From Brevinematales bacterium (lineage in GTDB: Bacteria > Spirochaetota > Brevinematia > Brevinematales > GWF1-51-8), in contig JABLXV010000059.1 in NCBI GenBank assembly GCA_013177895.1, forward strand, positions 1 through 36,658: 36,658 nt of DNA, read 5' to 3'. Under the pieces are notes generated by a model. It had not been told where the DNA came from. It saw only the letters and a program-made list of their open reading frames with translations, and did not search any database. The position numbers were made by a program, and so were the translations under genes. The first letter of the stretch is position 1; each line of letters starts with the position of its first letter. Of the stretch, positions 1 through 7,755 are shown in pieces.

Positions 1-62
1 TCGCCCCTTAGTACTCGGAGTACCAGTTCTCCCTTTCTTTTCGCGCTGTTTCTTTGGCTCAT
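1..62 (-). CDS. 5' end of a transposase-like HTH gene (IS3 orfA type), cut by the window edge
   Basis: An ATG at 62 is preceded at 7 bases by a perfect AAGGAG ribosome binding site (70-75, minus strand), and the frame stays open to the window edge. The 20 visible residues are basic and end in KGELVLRVLRG. That pattern resembles the first helix of HTH transposase subunits (IS3 orfA-like proteins often begin with a basic stretch followed by VLRLLRGE). The start and RBS are seen directly; the family call rests on this short stretch and is an inference. It lies directly downstream of the AT-rich gene ending at 88, in the same orientation. Confidence 0.5.
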   Translation of the reverse strand, partial: MSQRNSAKRKGELVLRVLRG

Positions 63-76
63 TTTTCGTCTCCTTC

Positions 77-95
77 TAAGCTATATTTTAGCTTA
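77..95. repeat. 7-bp perfect inverted repeat between two minus-strand genes
   Basis: TAAGCTA (77-83) and TAGCTTA (89-95) are perfect inverted copies around a 5-base loop. The element overlaps the stop codon of the gene ending at 88 and sits just upstream of the RBS of the edge gene. There is no T-run on the minus strand, so it is not a classical terminator. It could be a translational or transcriptional control hairpin, or a remnant of an IS end. Confidence 0.4.
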
Positions 96-759
96 AAAAG
101 TGCTCGCTTTCAACTGGGGCTATTATAGCTGTTAATGTATATTTTGAATAATTATATTCGTCAATCAACTTTAAAACCGTTTTATTAGGGTGGCTAGAAC
201 AATATTTTTTTAATCCTTCATACATATCTTTGGAGATTTTACAGAATTCAATATATTTTTCAGCCTGTCTTTCAGCAGGATTGTTCTGATAGTTACATTC
301 ATAACCTTTCGCTATCTCTTGATCCCATATCGGAAAGAAATGAGGCGCTAAAAGATGTAATGCCTTCGCTACAGCTACAGGACTCCTTTTTACCTTATCT
401 TTACCCTTTTCCTTTACGGTAATTTTTAAGACTTCGCGGAGATCATTGAATATTATTTTTATTTCATCTTTTTCTTGATCTATATCGAATGAATCGATTT
501 TTCTATTTCTGTAACCTTCTAACATCTTAAAATTCTTTTTAATATAATCTTCAAGATCGTTAAAGTTAAAAAAACCATATCTATAAAATGCCTGATTCCA
601 TGTTAATAACAGCGCCCCCAAACCATCCGCCATTTCTGCCGGCTTGTCCCAAAATTGTTCAATATAAAAAGTCGCCACTTTATACATCCCTTCTCTTGGT
701 TCATTTTCTTCATACTTTTTTATACCTTCTTCAAACTCCTTTTTCGTTGGAAATTCCAT
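88..759 (-). CDS. Hypothetical protein, AT-rich
   Basis: A 223-residue soluble protein with no signal peptide or membrane segment. I start it at 759, not at the upstream ATG (798), because a strong RBS (TAGGAGG) lies 7 bases before 759 and a good promoter lies further upstream. Visible features are an N-terminal acidic/basic helical region, a central stretch LLTWNQAFYRYGFF, and the segment ALHLLAPHFFPIWDQEIA, which looks like a conserved core. I do not recognise the family. Base composition is clearly more AT-rich than the 907-2867 genes beside it, and it sits next to a transposase-like gene, which suggests recent acquisition. No function is assigned. Confidence 0.75.
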   Translation of the reverse strand: MEFPTKKEFEEGIKKYEENEPREGMYKVATFYIEQFWDKPAEMADGLGALLLTWNQAFYRYGFFNFNDLEDYIKKNFKMLEGYRNRKIDSFDIDQEKDEIKIIFNDLREVLKITVKEKGKDKVKRSPVAVAKALHLLAPHFFPIWDQEIAKGYECNYQNNPAERQAEKYIEFCKISKDMYEGLKKYCSSHPNKTVLKLIDEYNYSKYTLTAIIAPVESEHFLS

Positions 760-831
760 AGAACTACCTCCTAAAAAATTCCGAATGTATTGAATCAAAT
801 TTCATCATTTCTCTATAAACGCTAACACATC

Positions 832-859
832 ATTATAGTACTATAACAGCATGTATCAA
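832..859 (-). promoter_or_regulatory. Sigma70-type promoter with overlapping 14-bp palindrome
   Basis: On the minus strand TTGATA (854-859) and a perfect TATAAT (832-837) are 16 bases apart, about 75 bases upstream of the start at 759. A perfect palindrome TTATAGTACTATAA (833-846) overlaps the -10 box and extends into the spacer, where a dimeric repressor could bind. The operator role is an inference. Confidence 0.6.
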
Positions 860-906
860 TTAAATATATGGATTATTTTTCGTTAAAATTGGTATCCTCA
901 TGAAAT

Positions 907-1725
907 TTACCCTTCCCGGACTTCCCCGCCCCACGCCAGATAGTTCGTCCTGACGAATTCCACGATGCGGTCATGCTCTTCCGCGCCGTTGCCCTGAATC
1001 TCCATCGGCGCGCTGAATTTGACATGGATCGGGGTGTTCCACCTGAACGGGCCGAAGTCCCGGATGACCTTGCCGTTCTGCCAGAAGTCGGTCTTGATCG
1101 CGACCGGCAATATCTTCGCGCCCGCGCGTTTCGCGAGCTTGATCCCCATACTGTTGAAATCCTTAGGTACGAATACGGTATGCCGTGTGCCCTCGGGGAA
1201 TATGATGATCGACCGCCCGGCGTGCAGGAGTTTCTCGCCCTCGGACATCACCCGTTGGAAATCGTCCCGGGGGTTCTGACGGGTCACGCCGATCGCGCCG
1301 ATCGCCCGCATAATCTCGCTGAAACCCTTCCGTTTCAGCAGACTCTCCTTGACGACATAGGTCACATCGTGGTAATAGTTGAAGAGGCACGGGAAAAGGA
1401 ACGTCTCGAGGGTGCTCATGTGGTTGCTGACGATGACGAACGGGCCTTTGTTGCCGCGGATGTGGTCGATACCCTCGATATGAAAGCGCCCCCCGCTGTT
1501 CTCGATTGCCCGCATGACGTCGTAAGCATGACGGGCGAACACGTACTTATCGAATTGGTTGCGCGCGGAAAGTTTGTCCCCTGTGCTGACGATACCGTAG
1601 ATATTAAAGAGGAAACCGATGCGCGCGCCGAAGAAGATGCGGTCGACGAGGTAACGCGGCGTATCCGTCGGGGTGTCGTAGGTGCCGCCGGGGAACGGGT
1701 ATTCGGTCAACGGGGGCATTTTCAT
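907..1725 (-). CDS. PlsC-type 1-acyl-glycerol-3-phosphate acyltransferase
   Basis: A 272-residue member of the lysophospholipid acyltransferase superfamily. The catalytic HX4E motif is seen as NHMSTLE (H102, E107), and the substrate-phosphate motif as FPEGTR (176-181). Family members transfer an acyl chain from acyl-ACP or acyl-CoA to a lyso-lipid at the inner membrane. The start overlaps the stop of the upstream glycosyltransferase by ATGA and has a GGAGG at about 8 bases, so the two are translationally coupled. The pairing suggests lipid or glycolipid assembly, but the acceptor cannot be read from sequence. The roughly 80 residues before the HX4E motif are longer than in minimal PlsC proteins. 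Confidence 0.9.
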   Translation of the reverse strand: MKMPPLTEYPFPGGTYDTPTDTPRYLVDRIFFGARIGFLFNIYGIVSTGDKLSARNQFDKYVFARHAYDVMRAIENSGGRFHIEGIDHIRGNKGPFVIVSNHMSTLETFLFPCLFNYYHDVTYVVKESLLKRKGFSEIMRAIGAIGVTRQNPRDDFQRVMSEGEKLLHAGRSIIIFPEGTRHTVFVPKDFNSMGIKLAKRAGAKILPVAIKTDFWQNGKVIRDFGPFRWNTPIHVKFSAPMEIQGNGAEEHDRIVEFVRTNYLAWGGEVREG

Positions 1726-2867
1726 AGTTCGCCCTCCAGCCGCCCCACCACGAACCGCGCGATATCGTCCGCGCCGGAAACAAGGTTCAGATTGACGATG
1801 TTCCGGCGGTAGGTTTTAAGTATATCGCTATTCATTATGTTATCCATGACAGGCCAGAACGTCTTCGCGTCCGGGGTATACCATCCCACTTTATTCTCCA
1901 CACAGTAATCGATATTCGGCTTTTCCGCCTGGTTCGCCCATGACGTAAAGATGAGCGGAGCCTTCATAAACAGCGCCTCGAACGTGGTGGACGCGCCCGC
2001 TTTCGCGATACACAGGTCGGACGCGGACAGGAGCTCGTTCATATTATTCACGAAACCCAGCGGTACGAGGTTGGTGTCGGACTTCTCCTCGCGCACCATC
2101 CGTTCGAGCTCGTCCTTGAGCGCGGCGTTCTTCCCGCATACGTTGAGGATATTGACCTTATAGCCCTTGCGGTACATCTCGCGGACATATCCCGCGATCA
2201 TCCCGATACCCTGCCCGCCTTCGCTGGTCAGGATCGTGATACGCGACGGGTCGAGGTTATACTGTTTCTGGATCTCAGCGCGGGTGTGCGCGAGGATCAG
2301 GAACTTATTATTTACCGGGAACGGGAATACCTTGATACGGTCGGGTTTGATGCCGCGCCGCATACATTTCGCCTTGGATTTTTCCGACGCGACGACGATA
2401 TTATCCGCGCGTTTCTCGCACCAGAACGAGTAGGCGTCGAACGGGTCGGTAATACAGCCGATGACCTTCGCCGGGAGTCTGAGCTTATCGCGCGCCATCG
2501 CCGCGACCGATAGGGAGTAGTAATGGCAGGAAAAGATCAGGTCGGGATTGTACGCCCTGACGAATTCGCGCCCCTTGCGGATGAAGCTGCCGAACCCGAT
2601 AGGCAGGACGAGATGTCCGACCGGGTGGGTGAGCTCCATCATCCGGTAAGTGATACGGGCGTAGGTATGGTTCTTGAGGCACGCGTCCCAGAAGCCCTTC
2701 ATCCGCTTATCGGCGGCGAGAGCCCCCGCCGCGACCGCGAAGTCCACGACGTCGATCTGGTACTTCCCGGGGAATAGTTCCTCGATGGAGTCCTTGACTG
2801 CGAGCGCGGGCATTTTATGCCCCGCTCCGGCCTCGAGAATCGGCATGAGTATCTTTTTCTTCGGCAT
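1722..2867 (-). CDS. GT28-family glycolipid glycosyltransferase (MGDG synthase/UgtP-like)
   Basis: 381 residues. The N-terminus carries the EAGAGHKMPA loop typical of MGDG synthase-like proteins (GT family 28, related to MurG). The C-terminal half holds AKAGASTTFEAL and the following APLIF...NQAEKPN segment, the nucleotide-sugar-binding region of this fold. Known relatives transfer glucose or galactose to diacylglycerol at the cytoplasmic face of the membrane. It has its own promoter and is followed, with a 4-base overlap, by a PlsC-type acyltransferase, which supports a role in membrane glycolipid formation. Donor sugar and processivity are unknown. The ATG at 2867 has an AAGGAC-like RBS. 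Confidence 0.85.
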   Translation of the reverse strand: MPKKKILMPILEAGAGHKMPALAVKDSIEELFPGKYQIDVVDFAVAAGALAADKRMKGFWDACLKNHTYARITYRMMELTHPVGHLVLPIGFGSFIRKGREFVRAYNPDLIFSCHYYSLSVAAMARDKLRLPAKVIGCITDPFDAYSFWCEKRADNIVVASEKSKAKCMRRGIKPDRIKVFPFPVNNKFLILAHTRAEIQKQYNLDPSRITILTSEGGQGIGMIAGYVREMYRKGYKVNILNVCGKNAALKDELERMVREEKSDTNLVPLGFVNNMNELLSASDLCIAKAGASTTFEALFMKAPLIFTSWANQAEKPNIDYCVENKVGWYTPDAKTFWPVMDNIMNSDILKTYRRNIVNLNLVSGADDIARFVVGRLEGEL

Positions 2868-2894
2868 AGATAGTCCTTAAATGTCAGTGCGTAT

Positions 2895-2923
2895 ATTTTA
2901 ACGGAAAGAGGGGAGAATGACAA
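2895..2923 (-). promoter_or_regulatory. Sigma70-type promoter of the glycosyltransferase-acyltransferase operon
   Basis: On the minus strand TTGTCA (2918-2923) and TAAAAT (2895-2900) are separated by 17 bases, each one base from consensus. The expected transcript start lies about 20 bases before the ATG at 2867. Confidence 0.6.
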
Positions 2924-2978
2924 GATTAAAATAATATCGAACGTGATTATTTGCACAGAATGTACTACAGATCTCGAT

Positions 2979-3839
2979 TTATATATTATCTGATTTGATG
3001 CTGATTTGTTTCAATATCGCCTGTAACCATTTATCATGATCAGGGTCATAGCCTTTTGTACCGAATGGTATCGGATAGAAAGGGGTACTTAAGAGTTCAT
3101 GTTCGGGTAGAATAACTTTATATCCATTATTTTCTAAAAGTGTTTTTACCATCACTATTTCTGCGGCAATGAACCATGCTCGGTTAAATTCTCCTGTTCC
3201 GTATGGGCGAATGATTGCCATATTTCGGAGATGATAATCACAGATCGAGCCTATTAATTCAGGTTCGATGGTTTCTTGATTTTCAATGCGGGATACTAAA
3301 CATTGGTAGATTTCTAGATCGATCGGTTTTGCATTTTTTATTCTTGAATAACCCGGTAAATCACCGAATTTTTCTAATAGGTATAGTAAAAATAAAGCAC
3401 AAGGTTGAGAGTGAACGAATTCTTCATCATTGCTGGAAAGGTATTCTAAAACAAAACGGCCTGTAATGAATTTCAAGATATTTTTTAAACCAAAGATATA
3501 GCAAAGAGCAATACTATGGCAATAACGGAGGGCTATGCCATACTCCCATAAACCGAATTTCTTTGCGTAAAACTGCCAATAAAGGACACGTTCGAGTTCC
3601 TGCCATGCATCGGGTTTGTTGGAAATAATTTTTGAATTGAAAATTTCATCCATGATATCGTAGGTTGTAATTCCTAAAAGAGCTATCATTTTTTCATTCA
3701 GTTGATTCTCTTTTAGACCGAATTCTGTATAAAAATGATACCGTTCTAGGAAATTCTTTTCAGGCCTTCCCTCTATGTAGTTTTTATAATACTTGGCGAG
3801 CTTTTCATTAACACGGCGGATAATTTCACTGTTCTTCAA
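2979..3839 (-). CDS. Hypothetical protein, AT-rich, downstream of a DUF433 gene
   Basis: 286 residues starting at a TTG (3839) preceded by AAGGGA. The gene begins 21 bases after the DUF433 gene ends, so they are probably co-transcribed. The protein is largely helical and rich in aromatic residues and Lys (for example WQELERVLYWQFYAKKFGLW). No signal peptide or clear membrane segment is visible, and I recognise no domain. Composition is much more AT-rich than the surrounding glycosyltransferase and nitroreductase genes, which suggests transfer. DUF433 proteins are commonly antitoxins, so this could be the partner protein, but the usual partner is a short PIN-like protein and this one is far larger. 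No function is assigned. Confidence 0.75.
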   Translation of the reverse strand: MKNSEIIRRVNEKLAKYYKNYIEGRPEKNFLERYHFYTEFGLKENQLNEKMIALLGITTYDIMDEIFNSKIISNKPDAWQELERVLYWQFYAKKFGLWEYGIALRYCHSIALCYIFGLKNILKFITGRFVLEYLSSNDEEFVHSQPCALFLLYLLEKFGDLPGYSRIKNAKPIDLEIYQCLVSRIENQETIEPELIGSICDYHLRNMAIIRPYGTGEFNRAWFIAAEIVMVKTLLENNGYKVILPEHELLSTPFYPIPFGTKGYDPDHDKWLQAILKQISIKSDNI

Positions 3840-3860
3840 GATAGTCCCTTAAGAAAGTAA

Positions 3861-4055
3861 TTACAGCTCCTTGATCCGTTTGACCTGTTCGATATCCTCA
3901 GGTTCCAGTTGCGGGTATGTCCTGAGCACATCGTGATGACTTGAACCGGTTGCAAGCATTTTTACTATTTCCTTGACCGAGATGTGAGTCTCCCTGATAG
4001 ACGGCAGACCCTTGCAGAATTCCGGCGATACCGTTATCCTGTCGAGCTTTTCCAT
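3861..4055 (-). CDS. DUF433 domain protein (VapB-like antitoxin candidate)
   Basis: 64 residues. The pattern ITVSPEFCKGLPSIRETHIS, then EIVKMLATGSSHHDVLRTYPQLEPEDI, is the DUF433 signature: a small winged-helix-like fold often found as the antitoxin of a PIN-type (DUF5615) toxin. A GGGGGA RBS precedes the ATG. The C-terminus after PEDI is short compared with typical members, which continue into an Ala-rich helix. No short PIN-like gene is adjacent. The next gene downstream is the unknown 286-residue protein, and the gene upstream is a nitroreductase, 24 bases away. Confidence 0.8.
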   Translation of the reverse strand: MEKLDRITVSPEFCKGLPSIRETHISVKEIVKMLATGSSHHDVLRTYPQLEPEDIEQVKRIKEL

Positions 4056-4079
4056 AAGTCCCCCTTTCTCAAAACCCCT

Positions 4080-4622
4080 TCACTTATCTAAATTGTAGTG
4101 CCTGATTTCGTCCAGTTTTTTTCGCGTCTTATCACGCTGTTTATCCAGCGGATACCCCATCGTGATGACCATATCGATCTTTTTCCCCTCGGAGATGTTC
4201 AATAGCTTATTGAGCGGCTTCTCGTTGAACCATCCCAGCATGCATGTCCCCAGGCCTTCCTCAGCGGCCTGAAGGCAGAAATGTTCCGCCGCGATACCGA
4301 TATCGATCAGGTTGTACGGGCGATTCTTGATAGCCCCGCCGACGCGCGCGGTCAGGTTCGACGGTTCGGTGACTACGACCACCATGACCGGCGCGGTGAG
4401 CGTAAAATGATTGAAATTGAGTATCACGCCGAATGTTTCGCTCGCGACCTTCTTCCGTAAATCCGGGTCGTCGATCACGATAAAGTACCACGGTTGGGAA
4501 TTGCACGCGGACGGCGCGATGCGCGCGGCCTCGAGACAACGCTCTATTTTTTCACGCTCTACCGGCGTATCCTTATATTTCCTGTTGCTCTGCCGGAATT
4601 TCGCCAATTCCATAAATGTCAT
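4080..4622 (-). CDS. Nitroreductase-family FMN oxidoreductase
   Basis: 180 residues, normal length for compact members of the family. FMN-phosphate contacts are suggested by FRQSNRKYKDTPV near the N-terminus, and the SACNSQPWYFIV segment is typical. The later GLGTCMLGWFNE matches the second conserved block. Family members reduce nitro groups, quinones or flavins with NAD(P)H in the cytoplasm; the substrate cannot be predicted. The ATG at 4622 is chosen because GGAG (4630-4633) lies 7 bases upstream. It appears to be the first gene of an operon with the DUF433 gene and the 286-residue unknown. Confidence 0.88.
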   Translation of the reverse strand: MTFMELAKFRQSNRKYKDTPVEREKIERCLEAARIAPSACNSQPWYFIVIDDPDLRKKVASETFGVILNFNHFTLTAPVMVVVVTEPSNLTARVGGAIKNRPYNLIDIGIAAEHFCLQAAEEGLGTCMLGWFNEKPLNKLLNISEGKKIDMVITMGYPLDKQRDKTRKKLDEIRHYNLDK

Positions 4623-4658
4623 TCATATTCTCCATTCGTTAATTATCTGCAATCAGGT

Positions 4659-4806
4659 TATCCCTCGACAGCACCTCGGCTTCGCTTCCCTCGCTGATAC
4701 TCGGGACAGGCGGTAAAAGGCTCGGGATGACTCCAACCCGTCACACTGAGCGTAGTCGAAGCATGAGCGCTTGCCCCGCGTTCCTCGCGGGGTGTCGAAG
4801 CATGAG
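4659..4806. repeat. Dispersed intergenic repeat, inverted relative to the copy at 11300-11460
   Basis: About 148 bases that fill most of the gene-free 4623-4948 gap. The reverse complement matches 11300-11460 over several long blocks: GCTCATGCTTCGAC, GAACGCGGGGCAAGCGCTC, CTACGCTCAGTGTGACGGG and the CCGAGCCTTTTACCG end. One short insertion distinguishes the copies. In translation it gives the LSVTGWSHPEP string often seen in spurious proteins from such repeats. No gene is supported inside it. The rest of the gap holds only the upstream region of the 4949 gene. Confidence 0.8.
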
Positions 4807-4948
4807 CCCAAATAAGCGGGAATCCCCTAACGGGTTCGCCAGCCTGCCGGGTATTACTGTACGTTATATTATCCCATGATTTACGGAAAAAAGAAAGAAA
4901 TTTTACTTTTATTCGCCCGTACCCGAAAATATATCCGCGGGGAAACGA

Positions 4949-5815
4949 ATGGAAAAATGCGGGTGTTGTTCTACGGAAATCGGCGGCGAACCGGGTAAAG
5001 TAAAAATCGGCGGGAAAACCTACTGCGGCGACTGCGCCAAGGTGTGCCGGAAGTGCGGCCGTGTGATGATAAACGGGAAGCACAAGTCCGAAAAAATACG
5101 CAATCTCGATTATTGCCCCGAATGTTACGCGAGTCTGCTTCACCCTGTCTGTGCGGGGTGCGGGAAATCGCTGACCGCGAAGCGCGCGTTTACCCATCTC
5201 CGTTCTTTCTATTGCCCCGTGTGCATTACCGCGCCCCTCTGTCCCTCCTGCGGCCGGCCGCATTCCGCCGATACGGACAAACGTTGCCCGAAGTGCGGGG
5301 ATATCCACGGGATTACCCCGAAGAAGGCGATGGGGATTTATCAACGGGTGGTGTCCAATATCCTTTTCCATTTCAATCTCCTCCTGCCGGGCGACGTGCC
5401 TATCCATCTTGTGCAGTTTTCCGGGCTCCAGAACTACGCGGGCGGGACAAACCTGCGGACGGCCGGATTATTCGTACCGTTGAAGAACGCCAACATACTC
5501 GGGAATATCTACATAGTACCGTACTACCCGGAGGAATATTTCGTGACCGTGCTGACCCATGAGCTGACGCACGCGTGGCAGTACCTCCATTGGAAGCGGA
5601 AGGATTATGAGAATATCGAGCTCCGGGAGGGGATGGCGATCTATATCGAGTACGAGTACGCCAAAATCTGCCACTATTACGCCGAGGTCGGCGCGATCGA
5701 TACGATGCTCGAGGTCAACCGCGACCTTCCGCATATCGCGGGATTCCGCCGTATACAGGAACTCTCGAAAACCCGTAAGCCCGAAGGCCTCCTCACATTC
5801 TTTCAGTCTATTTAG
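4949..5815 (+). CDS. Zinc-ribbon/LIM-like protein with DA1-like metallopeptidase domain
   Basis: 288 residues, no signal peptide. The first 120 residues contain at least seven CxxC knuckles (26/29, 33/36, 56/59, 68/71, 89/92, 98/101, 113/116), arranged like LIM-type or rubredoxin-like zinc modules. The C-terminal part carries HELTHAW (204-208 as HExxH) and a downstream REGMA with E227 as probable third zinc ligand. The order of LIM-like zinc fingers followed by HELTH and EGMA resembles plant DA1 peptidases and their bacterial relatives. It should be an intracellular zinc protease; the substrate is unknown. RBS is weak (GGGGAAACGA). It stands alone between a repeat and a convergent operon. Confidence 0.8.
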   Translation: MEKCGCCSTEIGGEPGKVKIGGKTYCGDCAKVCRKCGRVMINGKHKSEKIRNLDYCPECYASLLHPVCAGCGKSLTAKRAFTHLRSFYCPVCITAPLCPSCGRPHSADTDKRCPKCGDIHGITPKKAMGIYQRVVSNILFHFNLLLPGDVPIHLVQFSGLQNYAGGTNLRTAGLFVPLKNANILGNIYIVPYYPEEYFVTVLTHELTHAWQYLHWKRKDYENIELREGMAIYIEYEYAKICHYYAEVGAIDTMLEVNRDLPHIAGFRRIQELSKTRKPEGLLTFFQSI

Positions 5816-5837
5816 AAAAATAGTCACTGTCTATAAT

Positions 5838-5867
5838 AAAAAACCCGGATACCATAAAGTACCCGGG
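5838..5867 (-). terminator. Rho-independent terminator of the 9435-5897 operon
   Basis: CCGGG (5863-5867) and CCCGG (5844-5848), extended by GTA/TAC, form a hairpin around a 6-base loop. On the minus strand it is followed by six T (5838-5843). It lies 30 bases past the stop of the SH3 lipoprotein gene and may also stop the convergent gene ending at 5815. Confidence 0.85.
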
Positions 5868-5896
5868 CATATCGTGAGAATCCATTCTATCTGGAA

Positions 5897-6694
5897 TTAA
5901 GCTCCGCTGCCGACTGTGATGCTGACCTTATTACCGGGCATTTTTTTAATTTGGATAAACTCGATAGCGACATAGATATTGATAGCGGTTATCTCGCCCT
6001 TTTCTTTCAGGACGGTTACCGTGCAGAAAGAGCCGTCGTCGAACGTTTTATCGTAACTCTTCTGCGGAAATGTCACAGTCTTGAGCGCGGGCAGATTGAA
6101 TAATTTGAGGAATACGAATGCTTCCTGGACAGTCATTTCCGGGATAGTGACCGTATCGTCGCCGCCTTCAAAATATGCGTATTTTCTGATGATGATTCCC
6201 TTATCATAGAAGAAATTAACATCCAGTTGATACCCGTCGTCTTCTCCGGCAGGCTGAAAGCTGTTAGTGACTGTTTTCTTCAACGGCGCGAAGTTTTTGC
6301 TGAAATAATCGGCGAAACCGATACCGGGCTGGGGAACCGGCAGACGCCCCATAAAACCCTCGAAAACATATCCCTTATCCGCGCCGTATTTTACATATAC
6401 CCATTTACCCTTGAGGCCTTCATAAGTCATCGTCACCGGAGCGGACTTTTCCTCTAATATCTCCACCGCCGCGCCGTAAGGGATTTTCGTGAGCTTTTCG
6501 CCTTCAAGGCTGGGGGTTTTCCGCATATTGAGGCCGGACTGCGCGTAGATAAACAGCATCTTCGTACTACCCTGCGTCACTTGTTCCACTACGGAAGGCG
6601 CGGAATTGGTAGTCTTGTTCGCGCCGCCGCTATTACCGCATCCGATCACGGCTGCCGTAAGAAACAGCGCCGGTATTAAGGATAATTTCTTCAT
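5897..6694 (-). CDS. SH3-domain lipoprotein
   Basis: 265 residues. A signal peptide ends in AVIGC (lipobox, Cys19), so the protein is probably lipid-anchored in the cell envelope. Residues about 50-120 look like a bacterial SH3 domain: a SGLNMRKTPSLEGEKL start, a PYGAAVEILEE strand and GKWVYVKYGADKGYVFEGFM. These domains commonly bind cell-wall or protein ligands. The C-terminal 130 residues are of unknown fold. I start at 6694, not at the ATG 12 bases upstream, because GGAGGG lies 6 bases before it. Last gene of a three-gene operon closed by the terminator at 5838-5867. Confidence 0.85.
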   Translation of the reverse strand: MKKLSLIPALFLTAAVIGCGNSGGANKTTNSAPSVVEQVTQGSTKMLFIYAQSGLNMRKTPSLEGEKLTKIPYGAAVEILEEKSAPVTMTYEGLKGKWVYVKYGADKGYVFEGFMGRLPVPQPGIGFADYFSKNFAPLKKTVTNSFQPAGEDDGYQLDVNFFYDKGIIIRKYAYFEGGDDTVTIPEMTVQEAFVFLKLFNLPALKTVTFPQKSYDKTFDDGSFCTVTVLKEKGEITAINIYVAIEFIQIKKMPGNKVSITVGSGA

Positions 6695-6733
6695 AAATCC
6701 CTCCATGTATATCAGATTAAATAACTATCTCAA

Positions 6734-7735
6734 CTATTTTCCCCCGGGGAATAAATCATCCGTCTGCGCGAACAGGCCGAATATTCCTCCGGAATGCAGG
6801 AACAGGATATTCGATTTCTGCGCGAACCCGCCGTCCTTGATCATTTTTGCCATTCCCTGGAACGCCTTCCCGGTATAGACCGGATCGAGGAATATCCCCT
6901 CCATCCGCGCGATCCGCTTGATCAGCTCGACTCCTTCCGGCGTGGTTTTAGCGTACCCCGGCCCGACAAACCCGTCCACCATCTGGATGATATCCGCGTG
7001 ATGAGGGAGAGTGAGACGATGCTCGGCGATATAATCCCGCACCAGAGCGTCGATACGCTCGTGGAAATACTTCGCATCGAGCATGACATTAACGCCGTAT
7101 AGCCTGACTTTCCAGTCGATCAATTCCTTGAAGAGAATCAGCCCGCCGAGAGTTCCCCCTGTGCCCACCGCGCAGAACACGGCGTCGAACGAGGTATGCA
7201 TCTGCTTCTCCTGTTCGCGGATTTCGAGGCCTGCCGCGATATACCCGTTCAGCCCGACCGTATCCGTCCCGCCCATCGGCATCACATACGGCTTGTATCC
7301 CTTCGCGCGCATCGCTTCCGCGGTCTCTGCGATCAGCGCGCCGCTGTTATGGAAAAGGTCGTGATCGTCCACCCAGCGTATTTCCGCGCCGAGAAGCTGA
7401 TCGAGCAGGAGATTCCCCTGATAGCCCGCGCCGGGGTCGGTCCCGCCGAGTATCAGCACCGGATGCCATCCGACTCGCCGGCAAAGCACCGCCGCCGCAC
7501 GCGCGTGATTGGACTGGATACCCCCGCAGGTTATCATACAGTCCGCGCCCTCAGCCCGCGCTTTGAACAGATGGTATTCCAGCTTCCGTATCTTATTCCC
7601 GGAAAGCCCGGTTCCCGTCAGGTCGTCCCGTTTGACAAAGACATTGGTTCCGATCTCCTGACTGAAGCGGTCGAGACGTTGAATCGGAGTCGGAGCATGA
7701 AGAATAGCCTCTTTTTTCTTTAAAAAATCGAACAT
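6734..7735 (-). CDS. D-cysteine desulfhydrase / ACC deaminase family PLP enzyme
   Basis: 333 residues. The N-terminal VKRDDLTGTGLSGNKIRKLE segment carries the PLP-binding lysine (K48). CGGIQSNHARA is the conserved block that contacts the substrate carboxylate, and CAVGTGGTLGG is the glycine-rich phosphate-binding loop. Members cleave D-cysteine to pyruvate, H2S and ammonia, or open 1-aminocyclopropane-1-carboxylate; sequence alone does not separate these here. The start at 7735 is favoured over an upstream in-frame ATG at 7855, which would lie inside the WG-repeat gene, because GGGGGTGG precedes it. It follows that gene by 20 bases. Confidence 0.88.
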   Translation of the reverse strand: MFDFLKKKEAILHAPTPIQRLDRFSQEIGTNVFVKRDDLTGTGLSGNKIRKLEYHLFKARAEGADCMITCGGIQSNHARAAAVLCRRVGWHPVLILGGTDPGAGYQGNLLLDQLLGAEIRWVDDHDLFHNSGALIAETAEAMRAKGYKPYVMPMGGTDTVGLNGYIAAGLEIREQEKQMHTSFDAVFCAVGTGGTLGGLILFKELIDWKVRLYGVNVMLDAKYFHERIDALVRDYIAEHRLTLPHHADIIQMVDGFVGPGYAKTTPEGVELIKRIARMEGIFLDPVYTGKAFQGMAKMIKDGGFAQKSNILFLHSGGIFGLFAQTDDLFPGGK

Positions 7736-7755
7736 AGCGCCACCCCCTGAATTTT

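Noticed and set aside
973-1812. 279-codon open frame on the plus strand
   Set aside because: It covers the acyltransferase gene in antisense; the acyltransferase has its HX4E and FPEGTR motifs and an RBS.
4658-5407. 249-codon open frame on the minus strand
   Set aside because: Half of it is the dispersed repeat and half is antisense to the DA1-like gene.
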